From positions 1,798,001-1,862,000 of the forward strand of contig NC_084462.1 in NCBI RefSeq assembly GCF_027409185.1: a DNA stretch of 64,000 nt, in the 5' to 3' direction. Position 1 is the stretch's first letter. Each line of letters starts with the position of its first letter. A program made the position numbers and the translations under genes. The notes below the pieces were generated by a model, which did no database searches, was not told where the DNA came from, and was given only the letters and a program-made list of their open reading frames with translations. Below, piece after piece: positions 12,742 to 22,582 of the stretch. Origin of the DNA: Cynocephalus volans. Taxonomy: Eukaryota; Chordata; Mammalia; Dermoptera; Cynocephalidae.

Positions 12742-12804
12742 TTAGGGTCCCCTTACTGGATAGCCACCAAACAATTTTTAAAAATAAGAAAAAATTGTTT
12801 AAAT
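12742..12804 (+). mobile_element. 5'-truncated CYN stub with target duplication
   Basis: Only the last ~30 nt of a CYN unit (GGTCCCCTTACTGGATAGCC...) and an A-rich tail remain. It is flanked by a perfect GAACACCTACA at 12731-12741 and 12805-12815. Confidence 0.85.
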
Positions 12805-13184
12805 GAACACCTACAGATCAGTAAGAAAATGCCAAACCAATATAAAAATGGACAAAAAACTTGAAAGGCACCTTACAAAAGGCCAATAAATATTTTAACA
12901 AGTGCTCAATCTCATTGACAATCAGTGAGAGGCAATTAAAACCACAATGAAATACCACTGCACACCCACTAGACTAAAATACAAAATCTAATAATACCAT
13001 GTGTTGATCCATGTGTTGATGAGATAAAGCAACCAAAAAGTCTCATGCTCAACTAACAGTAATAATTACAACCACTTGGAAGAATGGCTTAGCAGTATAA
13101 CTGAATATACACATACCCTATGACCGAAAATTTCCACTGCTATGTGTATGTCCTAGCAAAACTCATTTGTGCAACAGGGTACAG

Positions 13185-13430
13185 GAATGATAACAATAAC
13201 TAACACATTGTGCTTACTTTTTGCCAGGCACTGTTCTAAATGCCTTAAATTTTTAAACACAACAACCCAATGAGGTAGGTACTATCTTTCTCTCCATTTT
13301 TCAAAGATGAAAAAGTTGAAAGACAAAAAAGTTACACAACTTTGCCAGTTACACAGCTTATGAGTGGCAGAGTCAGGGTTTAACAGTCTGGTTTCATAAA
13401 CAGAGCTCCTAACCAGCCACATTATTCTAC
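13185..13430 (+). mobile_element. MIR SINE
   Basis: Contains the MIR core features: a GCCAGGCACTGTTCTAAATG block, AACCCAATGAGGTAGGTACT, and the ACACAGCTTATGAGTGGCAG 3' block. Confidence 0.8.
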
Positions 13431-13979
13431 TCACAAGAACATTCTCAATAGCATTATTTGTAATTGTCATAAAGTTGAAAAGCACAAATGTCCATCAACA
13501 GTTAAATGAATAAATTGTAGAATATTCCAAACAAAGGAATAATATACAGATGTGAAGAAAATAAAGGAACTACTTAATATACTATACTTAATATAAGTTA
13601 ATCTCACAATGATGAGCAAAAACAGCACAGAATAAAATATTCCACACAGAATGAATCCATATAGCTAAGTTCAAAAAGAAGTAAAATTAAACTATATATT
13701 TCAGGGTTGCATATATACATAGTAAAAGTATAAAGAAAAGCAAGGAAATGATTATCACAATAGGACTAGAAGTTACCTCTGGGAGGGAGAAAGGGGTACT
13801 GAAAGTGAACTGAAAATAGAAGATCTCCTAGAGTCAATGGTAATGTTCTATTTCTTGAACTGTGTGACAGTTACACAGATATAAGGTTTATAATTATTCA
13901 TTAAACACTCTCTTTATATGTTCCATGTACTTTTCTGAATACATATTCCATTTCACAACTTAAAATGTTAAAAATTAAA

Positions 13980-14144
13980 GGAACAGCCCGTGGCTGACTT
14001 GGGAGAGTGTGGTGCTGATAACACCAAGGCCGCAGGTTCAGATCCCTGTATAGGGATGGCCAGTTAGCTCACTTGGGAGAGCGTGGTGCTGACAACACCA
14101 AGTCAAGGGTTAGGATCCCCTTACCGGTCATCTTTAAAAAAAAA
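13980..14144 (+). mobile_element. CYN dimeric SINE
   Basis: Dimer whose first unit lacks the usual GGCCGG start (GAACAGCCCG). Target duplication: AAAATGTTAAAAATTAAA at 13963-13979 and a near copy at 14145-14161. Confidence 0.9.
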
Positions 14145-14161
14145 AAAATGTTAAAAATAAA

Positions 14162-14731
14162 ATATAAAGGAAAAAATGATGAAATTGCCAGAGAATTAGG
14201 AGAAAAGCCAGAAGAAAAATTGTGTCACAAACACTAAAGATAAAGTAACCAAGAGTCTCAGATTATCAACACAAAATCAGTTTAGTTCTAAAATGTGTCC
14301 GCCATAACTTCTGAACAAAAAAACAGAAATCTTCATTCAATTCGTTCAAAAATCAACAAAGTTGAGGAAGCTGGAAACATTTTTCTAATAGTTGTCAGCT
14401 TACCTAAAAAGAAGTAGGTGAAGAAAGAAATCTTTACTACTAGACAGCATTTTGCCAGCAACTGAAATGTAACATTCCACAAAATAAAAAGGGAGTGCTT
14501 CTCTGATTCTCAGAATTCATGTTAACATTGACCCTGACTGTTAACACTGACCCACTAAAAAAAAGGAAGGCTGTACTCATGAAAAGTAGGTTAACCTCTC
14601 TTGAACACATTCGAGAAGTGGAGCCCTTGAAACAAGTTTTCTGGTGAACTGGTCAATCTGGCCCTTCAGTGAAAGACCTGGCTACTACTGAAAGCCACTT
14701 AGACACCTGACAGACCCTTCCTCCTAGGCAG
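14162..14731. other. No recognised feature
   Basis: AT-rich sequence between the L1/CYN block and the minisatellite. No gene or named repeat recognised. Confidence 0.4.
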
Positions 14732-15229
14732 GTGCAGCCCTGGTGGTGGCCCTACACCATTACCCCTAGCAACTCCTCTCCTAGGTCCATGCAGCTGCGG
14801 CCCTGGTGGTGGCCCTACACCATTACCCCTAGCAACTCCTCTCCTAGGTCCATGCAGCCGCGGCCCTGGTGGTGGCCCTACACCATTACCCCTAGCAACT
14901 CCTCTCCTAGGTCCATGCAGCCGCGGCCCTGGTGGTGGCCCTACACCATTACCCCTAGCAACTCCTCTCCTAGGTCCATGCAGCCGCGGCCCTGGTGGTG
15001 GCCCTACACCATTACCCCTAGCAACTCCTCTGCTAGGTCCATGCAGCCGCGGCCCTGGTGGTGGCCCTACACCATTACCCCTAGCAACTCCTCTCCTAGG
15101 TCCATGCAGCCGCGGCCCTGGTGGTGGCCCTACACCATTACCCCTAGCAACTCCTCTGCTAGGTCCATGCAGCCGCGGCCCTGGTGGTGGCCCTACACCA
15201 TTACCCCTAGCAACTCCTCTCCTAGGTCC
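14732..15229. repeat. 63-bp minisatellite, 8 units
   Basis: Eight tandem units of 63 bp (the first is 57 bp), each holding GGTGGTGGCCCTACACC, CCCCTAGCAACTCC and CCTAGGTCCATGCAG. Units 5 and 7 share a C-to-G change (CTCCTCTGCTAGG). This gives an alternating pattern in the last four units that points to duplication of a two-unit block. As 63 is divisible by 3, one plus-strand frame stays open (14732-15373, 213 codons, repeating a WWWPYTITPSNSS motif); I regard that frame as probably non-coding. Confidence 0.97.
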
Positions 15230-15713
15230 ATGCCCTCTGGGGAGTGCTCAGGGTCTTCCAGAAATGTCCGCTGCCCTCCGTTTACCTCCTTCCCTGGAAC
15301 TATAACCTCTGAAAAGAAAAAAGGGGAGCTGGTGTCCAGGTTCCTCAAACAGCAGAAAATAACAGGCCAGTGATGGGACTGAACCCGGGTTTCCACCGTC
15401 TGAGTACTTGACACCAATGGCTCAACCCCAAAGGGGTCGATGACCTAGTCCTGCGAAGGCCCGGCCAGCAGACTGGCTCGAACTCAGATTCGAGGAGCGA
15501 AGGGAGCTGAAGCCAGTTTCCTGCGTACTGAAGGGGGAAAAAGGAGGGGCCCCTGGATCCCTCAGCTCCACAGAGCCTGAGGAGTCCAGCAGGCTCCCGC
15601 CCAGTGGCCGGCTACCCCTTGGCAGAATCCAGTGAGCCCAAGCCTCAGAAATGGCGCCCAGCCTCACACATCCCAGATCTATGAACGTTTCAGTGCTTCC
15701 TGGGCCAAATGAC

Positions 15714-16140
15714 ACTCACCCTGGCCTCAAGGCCCCTACCGGGGTCCTCACTCCAGTCTGTCAGGCAAAATTTAGGATGAAGAAGCCTCAGCTGAGAAAC
15801 CTAGCAACCTCCTCGTGCCCCTTCAGGCCTCTTTAGATCCGCTCAGAAGACACTCCTCGCTGTACCTCACAAATGGCCTTTCCCGCCGTTCTGCGCACGC
15901 GTGGCAGCCCCTGGCGCTCGCCACCAACGGTCGTAGCTAAAGACTTTGCCACTTCCGTTCGCTCAGAACACCTCTCCCCACAGCGCGTGCCTACGCTCGC
16001 CAACTGCGCATGTGCCGCTGCTCTCAACGGTTTCTCCTTTGGACCGTGTGCCGGTTCCCTTTCCTCCTCCTCCCTCGCCGACCCCTCAGGCCAGGCTCTC
16101 ATTGACCCGTCTGGCTCCTGCGCTTAGCTTCCCAGGTAAG
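15714..16140. promoter_or_regulatory. CpG-rich, possibly divergent promoter
   Basis: GC- and CpG-rich block in AT-rich surroundings. It holds an E2F-like TTTCCCGCC (15879-15887), an NRF1-like TGCGCATG (16005-16012) and an ETS-like CACTTCCGTTC near 15950. A strong plus-strand donor, CCCAG|GTAAGG, has its exon end at 16135. A strong minus-strand donor, CAGG|GTGAGT, has its exon end at 15720. I infer two non-coding first exons pointing apart. In human the gene upstream of CD37 is SLC6A16 on the opposite strand, so the minus-strand transcript may be that gene's 5' end, but no SLC6A16 coding sequence is visible. No TATA box seen. Confidence 0.5.
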
Positions 16141-16237
16141 GTGAAATGAGCTGGGAGGCTTGATCTTCCCATGTTTTCCCTGGAGCCTTCAAATCTTTGA
16201 CGCTTATTTGAAGATCCCCTACCAGTAGCCAAATCTT

Positions 16238-16392
16238 TTCTTTTCTTTCTTTTTTTTTTTTTTTTGGTCTTTTTCGTGACCGGCACTCAGCCAGTGAGCG
16301 CACCGGCCAGTCCTATATAGGATCCGAACCTGTGGCGGGAGCGTCGCCGCGCTCCCAGCGCCGCACTCTGCCGAGTGCGCCACTGGCTCGGC
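16238..16392 (-). mobile_element. CYN SINE, internally deleted subfamily
   Basis: The first unit has the changed anticodon region (GCGCTGGGAGCGCGGCGACG). The second unit lacks about 40 nt in its middle and runs CTGAGTGC directly into CGGTCACG. Perfect 16-bp target duplication CCAGTAGCCAAATCTT at 16222-16237 and 16393-16408. Confidence 0.95.
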
Positions 16393-16677
16393 CCAGTAGC
16401 CAAATCTTAAATACGCATCCAACAAGGCAGACAGCGACCGTGCCTTGAGAGACCTCGGAAATCTATTGGGGTTACAGAAAAAAATTAAAAACTCAAAGAT
16501 TTACTTATACTTAGGTCAGCCGTTCTTAAAATTTTTTTTTGTCTCAGGGCCCCTTTTGCACTCGTAAAAATTAAGGATCCCAGTAATTTATATGGATTAT
16601 ATTTACATGGGTTGTGTGTTTATAGAGTTATATCTATCAATATTAAAACTGAGAAATTTCTAAAATAGTTATTGTTT

Positions 16678-16859
16678 AGGGGGGCCGGCACGTGGCTCAC
16701 TCGGGAGAGTGCGGTGCTGATAACACCAAGGCCATGGGTTCGGATCCCATATAGGGATGGCCAGTTTGCTCACTGGGTGAGCGTGGTGCTGACAACACCA
16801 AGTCAAGGGTTAAGATCCCCTTACGGGTCATCTTTTTAAAAAAATAATAATAATAAAAT
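16678..16859 (+). mobile_element. CYN dimeric SINE
   Basis: Dimer with an AATAAT-rich tail. Perfect target duplication AAAATAGTTATTGTTT at 16662-16677 and 16860-16875. Confidence 0.96.
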
Positions 16860-17097
16860 AAAATAGTTATTGTTTTAAAAATCCATTGTGTGTCAACATA
16901 ACATAATATCACGTAGGGAGCGAGTATAGACAGAAAGGGCTGGGACTCTCCAAATTTTAGAAACTAGAAAGAGGAAGATCCAATGGAGATTGAGAAGAAA
17001 CAGCCAATGAGGAAGCCAGGAAGAAAACCAAGAGAGTGTTTCGTGTGGTGAAGGGCAATAAAGAAAAGAGGGATCCGGTGAATTAAATAGGTAGCAT

Positions 17098-17740
17098 TGA
17101 TGTTCTAACTTTAGTGTACATTGGAATCACCTGAAAGGCTCATTAAAACACAGATTGCCAGGCCCCACCCCCAAAGTTTCTGATTCATTAGGTGTATTCG
17201 TTTCCTAGGACTGCTATACAAATTACCACAAACTTGGTGGCTTAAAACAGAAATTTATTCTTTCACAGTTCTGGAGGCCAGAAATCTGGAAACAAGATGG
17301 CAGCAGGGTCACTTCCTTCAAAAGCTCAGAGGGAGAACCCTTCCTCGCCTCTCCCAGTTTCTGGTGGCTCCAGGTGTTTCTTGACTTGTATCTGTACAAC
17401 TCTAATCTCTGCCTCTGTCTTCACGTGGCCTGTTCCTCCAGGAGTGCCATTTCTCTGGGTGTCTCTTATAAGGACACTTGTCATTGGATTTAGGGCCCAC
17501 TAGGATAATCCAAGTTGATCTCATCTTGAGCTCCTTAACTCAGTTACATCTGCAGAGACACTTTTTCCAAATAAAGACACAGGTTCTGGGGGTTAGGAGG
17601 AGGATATATCTTTTGGGGGGCCATCATTCAGCCCACTATAGTAGGTCTGGCATGGGGACTGAAAATATGCATTTCTAACAAATTTCCAGGTGATGCTGAT
17701 TCTGCCTGTGTAGGGACCACAACTCCTGATATAGAGAGGT
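17098..17740. mobile_element. MER5-type DNA transposon split by an MLT1-like LTR
   Basis: MER5 (hAT-Charlie non-autonomous) sequence runs from about 17098 (CTTTAGTGTACATTGGAATC) to 17192 and resumes at 17641 (GTAGGTCTGG...CATTTCTAACAAATTTCC). Between them is an MLT1-like LTR in reverse orientation (17193-17640; GTTTCCTAGGACTGC...GGCTTAAAACAG). The flanks TTAGG (17188-17192) and GTAGG (17641-17645) look like the 5-bp target duplication with one change. Confidence 0.75.
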
Positions 17741-18223
17741 CAAGTAAGGATGGGGACTGAGAATTGACCACATGGATATTGGTGACTTTGAAAAAAGTGG
17801 TTCTGGTGGATGAGTCAAGATGAAAGCCATATTGGAGTGGATTCAAGAGAGAGCTGGAAGTAGGGTGAGCAACCACAATTTCTTGATAAGATGAAGAAAT
17901 GACAAAGCCGTAGAGGGATGTAAGGTTAAGGAAGAATTTTTTAAGACAGGAGAAACAACAGTATGTTTGTATGCTTGTGAGATGAGTCAGCAGAGAGGGA
18001 GAATTTGATGAGTCAGAGGTAAGGGGGCATAAATCACAGGAGGGATGTCCTTAAGGAGGCAAGAAAAATGGGTCACAGGTAAACTGGTTTCCCTTAGAGC
18101 TATGTCCTCCAATACAGCAGTCACTCACCACATATGGCTATTGAGCACTCGAAATCTAGTGAGTCCAAATTGATGTATGCCCTGAGTGTATTGATGTATG
18201 TACTATATTTCAAAGACTAAGTA

Positions 18224-18678
18224 TGTTATAAACTGAATTCCATCCCCCCAAAATTATGTCAAAGCCCTCACCCCAATGTGGCTATATTTGGAGAAACAGA
18301 CTGTAAGGAGGTAATAAAGGTTCAATTAGGTCATAAGGGTGGGCACTAATCTGATAGGACCAGTATCCTTATAAAAGGAGGAAGAGACACAAGAGATTTC
18401 TCTTTACAGGTACACAGAGGAAAATCCATGTGAGCACTCAATGAGAAGATGGACTTCCATAAGCCAGGAAGAGAGGCCTCACCAGACTGCACCCAGATGG
18501 CATGTTGATCTTGGACTTCTAGCCTCGAGAACTGTGAGAAAATAAATTTCTGTTGTCTTACTGGCCGGCTGCAAAAAAATAAAACTAAATTAAAAATTAA
18601 AAACCATTTTTAAATTTCTGTTGTTAAAGTCATCTAGCCCATGGTATTTTGTTATGGCAACCTAAGCAAACTAATACA
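18224..18678 (+). mobile_element. MLT1-like MaLR LTR
   Basis: Sense-strand LTR that starts TGTTATAAACTGAATTCC and ends AAGCAAACTAATACA. It contains GTCCTTATAAAAGG-like and AGAACTGTGAGAAAATAAAT blocks typical of MLT1 LTRs. A CYN stub (18557-18610) has landed near its 3' end. Confidence 0.75.
18557..18610 (+). mobile_element. 5'-truncated CYN stub with target duplication
   Basis: About 20 nt of CYN 3' end (CTTACTGGCCGGCTGC) with an A-rich tail. Flanked by a perfect TAAATTTCTGTTGT at 18543-18556 and 18611-18624 within the MLT1 LTR. Confidence 0.88.
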
Positions 18679-18824
18679 CAGTACAAAAAGAAGAATTTTA
18701 AATATCTCAATAATCTTACATTGATTACATGTTAATATATTGGATATGCTGGGTTAAATAGTATGTATGGTTAAGGATAATTTCTCTGTTTCTTTTTATT
18801 TTTTAATGTTCAAAGGTGCTATTT

Positions 18825-19006
18825 GGGGCCGGCCCGTGGCTCACTCGGTAGAGTGCAGTGCTGTTAACACCAAGGCCCCGGGTTCGGATCCCATATACGG
18901 ATGGCCGGTTCGCTCACTGGCTGAGTGTGGTGCTGACAACACCAAGTCAAGGGTTAAGATCCCCTTACCGGTCATCTTTAAAAAAAAAAAAAACAAAAAA
19001 AAAAAA
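18825..19006 (+). mobile_element. CYN dimeric SINE
   Basis: Complete dimer in L1 3' sequence. Perfect 14-bp target duplication CAAAGGTGCTATTT at 18811-18824 and 19007-19020. Confidence 0.97.
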
Positions 19007-19020
19007 CAAAGGTGCTATTT

Positions 19021-19470
19021 GTAATAACCAAAAACTGGATACAACCAAAATGCTCATCAACAGTTGAATGTATAAATTGTGGCTTATTCAGAAAGTGAAA
19101 TAACATACAGTGATGAGAACATAAGAACTACTGCTACTTATTCCACTGATGAATTTCACAAACATAATATTGAAAAAAATAAGTCAAACACAAAAGAAAA
19201 CATACTGTATAACTTAACTTATATAATGAAAAACAGGCCAAATCAAACTACAGTTTTATAAGTTAGGAGGATAAGGACTAGTGATTTGTAAAGGAGGAAG
19301 GAGCTAGTGATTTTCAAGGGAGTAAACAGTGGATTTCTGGGCTGATGATAATGTTGATCTCAGTAGTGATTACATGAGTTTTTGCTTTGTGATAATTCAT
19401 TGGGCCGTGCATTGTTTTGTGAACATTACTATATGACGTGTCATCCTTCACAATAAAAAGGTAAGGAATA
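19021..19470 (+). mobile_element. L1 3' fragment
   Basis: Degenerate L1 ORF2 3'-end sequence (AACCAAAAACTGGATACAAC, CAACAGTTGAATGTATAAAT). Not coding. Confidence 0.65.
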
Positions 19471-20001
19471 ACATCACATGCTTAAAACTACTAAAAGAAA
19501 TTTTAGAAGCTGGAGTTAATCACAGATATGAATTTTGATGCAGGTTAAAATGCAGTGACAGGTATTCTACATGTAGTAGTTTGAATTATTAAAGGTAGCA
19601 GTTTTGCCAAACAACCTAAAAATTTTAGTAGCTTAATGCAATAGGTTCTTACTTATATAAAGTTCAAAATGCTTTATGTAAGTCCAAGAAGAAACCAGGG
19701 ACTAAGCTCCTTTTGTCTCCTGGATCTCCCATCCTTGAGTTCTCCACTGAATTCTCAGCTTCCAGCAGCCAATGATTGAAGGGAGGGAGAAAATAAGGAT
19801 TATAGAGGATATTTTATGCCAAGTCCTGAAGTGCCCTACATCACTTCTGCACCCACTCCATTGGCCCAAGACCAGTCACATGGCCTCAACTCACCGGAAG
19901 GAGGCCTGGGAACTTGTAGTCCTCCTATGTGAAAGAAAGATCAGGGGCCATCTACCCTTGGTCCTCTAGTTACTTGTGTACTCATCTCTAAGGGGATTTA
20001 T
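19471..20001. other. No recognised feature
   Basis: Intergenic sequence with no exon or repeat that I can name. Confidence 0.4.
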
Positions 20002-20412
20002 GTTAGTCCATTTTTGTTGCTTATAACAGAATACCTGAAACTGGGTAATTTATAAAGAAATAGTATCTATTGCTTTCAGTTTTGGAGCCTGGGAGGTCCA
20101 AAGTCCAGAGAACTATCTGGTGAGGGCCTTCTTGGTGGAAACTCTTCAGAATCCCATGGTGACCAAGGTGTCACATGGCAAGAATGGGTTGAGCAAGAGG
20201 GAGCTCACCTGCTCACTTGCTGTCCTTTGAAAGCCATCAGAACCACGACCATTACTCCAGGAATGGATCGATCCATTCATAACCCAATCACCTCCCAAAG
20301 GCCCCACCTTTCACTTACCGCAATAGGATTTCCCACCCTCTTAACTGCCACAGTGGAGATCAAGCTTCCAACACGTGAACTTTTGGGAGACACATTGGAC
20401 CAATAGCAGATC
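20002..20412 (-). mobile_element. MaLR-type LTR
   Basis: Same LTR type and antisense orientation as the pair flanking 4833-7400 (GTTAGTCCATTTTTGTTGC, CTGGGTAATTTATAAAG, CAATAGGATTTCCCACCCTC). Confidence 0.75.
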
Positions 20413-20437
20413 TAGTGAGTGAGAAAGGGAGAGTTTG

Positions 20438-20906
20438 GTGCACTAGTTTCCTATGACTGCGATAACAAATTACCACAACCTTTTTTTAGCTTAAAACAAA
20501 CAGAAATTTATTCTCACACAGTTCTTCAGACCAGAAGTCCAAAATCAAGGTGTCAGCAGGGCCACACTCCCTCTGGAGGCTCCAGGGTAGAATCAGTTCT
20601 CTGCCTCTTCCAGCTTCTGGTAGCTCCAGGAGTTCCTTGGCTTGTGGCTGCAGGACTCCAATCTCTGCCTCCATCTCCACATGGCACTCTTCTCTTCACT
20701 GTGTCTTGTCCTCTGACTCTTAGAAGGACACTTGCCACTGGAGTTAGGGCCCATCTGGATAATCCAGGATAATCTCACTTTGAGATCTTTAACTTAATTA
20801 CACTTGCAAAAACCCTTTTTTTTTCCAAATAAGGTCACATTTACACATTCTGGATATTAGGACATAGACATATCTTTTGCGAGGCTACCATTCAACCCAT
20901 TACAAT
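20438..20906 (-). mobile_element. MLT1-like LTR
   Basis: Antisense LTR recognisable from CTAGTTTCCTATGACTGC, AGCTTAAAACAAACAGAAAT and ACCATTCAACCCATTACA. Confidence 0.75.
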
Positions 20907-22440
20907 CAGCTGTAACTATTTTTGTGGAAAATGCTGGGAGCCTGTGCTAGGATGCTGGTCTTGGAGAGAAGGGGATGGATTTAAAATGTATTTTAATGCT
21001 AGAGCACAGAGGAGTTTGTGATGGCTTAGAAGTAGTAGCTTAGAGACAAGGGGGTGGTGATTCCGTGGCCAAAATGGGATTTGGATACAGAAATGTGGTC
21101 TGGGTTTCAAATAGACCCCTCTGGGGCCATGTGGGAGATGGACTGGAAGGGAGAGACTAGAGGCTAGGAAGAAGCCTGGGGCAGGGTCCAGGCAGGAGAG
21201 CAGAGGTCCTGAACCAGCCCGAACCCTGAGGACAGAGAATCAGGAGGCAGAAGGGAGCCAGCTTAGGGACTGATGATGAGCTGTGTGGAAGAGGGGGAGA
21301 AAGGGAACGAGGACAGCACCTGGGGATTTGGCCCAGTGACTGGGTAGATGGTGGGACTGCCTCAGATGGGGAAACCAAGCAAAGGAGAGAACTGGAGGGA
21401 AACCCTGAGCTCTGTGTGGGATAGGTCAGGGAGAGGGTCCTGGGGACATACAAGAGACAGTTGGCTGCAGCTCAGGAGAGAGACTTAGAAAATAGCAGAT
21501 GAAGAGAGAGAGAGCTGGATCCTCAGAGAAGTGGGCTTCTCAGGGTCTGAGTGGATGACTGGGTGGTGGGAAAGCCCCTGAAGTTGGAAATATGTGAAGG
21601 ACTTGGGACTTGACAAGAGTGAAGAACCTATGGGGACCTCAGGGGAGACTGCAGAGGCTGCTGGGTACACACCAGCAATCAGGTACCACAAAGTCAGAAC
21701 TGACTGCCCAGGTCGTATACTCAGTCCTGGTCCCTCTGGAGCCTCCACCCCTCTGGTCCCAATGCAGAGGAAGTAAGTGCTGCCTGAGGCTCAACTTCCA
21801 CTGGGTGTGTTGGCACCGCCCAGTTGCCCTCCCCACTCCCAAGGACCTTCACACCTCAGCCTGCAGCACTTTCACTTCCCCCAGGTTCCCAGCCCCTGCC
21901 CCCCAGCACACATGAGTGGCCTCCTCTAGAACATAATGCAGACTCCGAGAGAAGGGTAAAGACAAAGGGGGAGATGGAGGAAGAAGGACAAGGACCCAGA
22001 ACGAAAGGGCTAGAAACCCAGAGAGAAAGAGGATAGAGATCCTCAGGGGTCAGAGAGGGGACAAGGACCCAGAGTGAGGTGGATAGAGACCCAGAGAGAG
22101 GGGGCAGAGACCTAGGACAGGGAAGGGGGGACAGAGCTGGATGCAGAAATGTCAGAGTTTAGCAGGCCATGAGGTCAGAGTGTCTGTGAGGTCGGCTACT
22201 GTCCAGGCCCAGCCCTGGAGTCCTAGTGCCCAGAGATGGGTGCAAGTAGATCAGGAGTCCCTGTGGATCACCCAGCCTGAGCCATGGAGACCTGGGAGGG
22301 ACTGCCCCATGTGTCTTTGGTGCCTGCAGATTCCAAGACCCCTCAGGTACCACTTGTGTGTGTCCCAGTGGAGCAGGTGAGGGAGAAAGGGACGAGACAG
22401 AGCGTCACCCCGTGTGAAGGAGGGGGTGGGGCCCCACCCA
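20907..22440. other. Intergenic sequence upstream of CD37
   Basis: No coding exon recognised. It includes purine-rich imperfect repeats of the CAGAGA/GGACCCAGAG kind (about 21950-22120). Part of 20930-21480 resembles L2-type sequence, but I could not assign it firmly. Confidence 0.45.
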
Positions 22441-22582
22441 TGGAACTTCCTCTTTCTCTGTGTTCTTCCTTTCCCCCCCTCTCTCTTTCTCTCTCGAACT
22501 CTGTCTTTCTGCCTGTCTTCCCCACTGCCAACACCTCTTCTGTCTGGTCCCTCAAGCTGGTTGCTCACCCCTCTAGGTGAAG
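22441..22582 (+). promoter_or_regulatory. CD37: CD37 proximal promoter / 5' UTR
   Basis: TATA-less, pyrimidine-rich sequence just upstream of the CD37 start codon. It contains AACTTCCTCT (22444-22453), whose complement AGAGGAAGTT is a good PU.1/ETS core, plausible for a leukocyte gene. CTCTAG|GTGAAG just before the ATG (junction 22576/22577) could also be a splice acceptor, so an upstream non-coding exon is possible. Confidence 0.45.

Larger units (their letters stand above)
12721..13975 (+). mobile_element. Older L1, 3' part (right piece)
   Basis: Continuation of the L1 that begins at 1330, interrupted by a CYN stub (12742) and by MIR-like sequence (about 13185-13430). It ends in AT-rich 3' sequence where a CYN dimer has inserted. 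Confidence 0.7.

Noticed and set aside
15361-15440. Faintly tRNA-like sequence on the minus strand (GGGTTCAGTCCC with a D-arm-like TGAGCCATTGG)
   Set aside because: No matching acceptor stem or CCA-end pairing could be drawn; likely chance or old SINE sequence.
1-22440. Coding exons of SLC6A16, the expected upstream neighbour
   Set aside because: No transporter-like coding exon was recognised on the minus strand; at most its non-coding 5' end is in the window.
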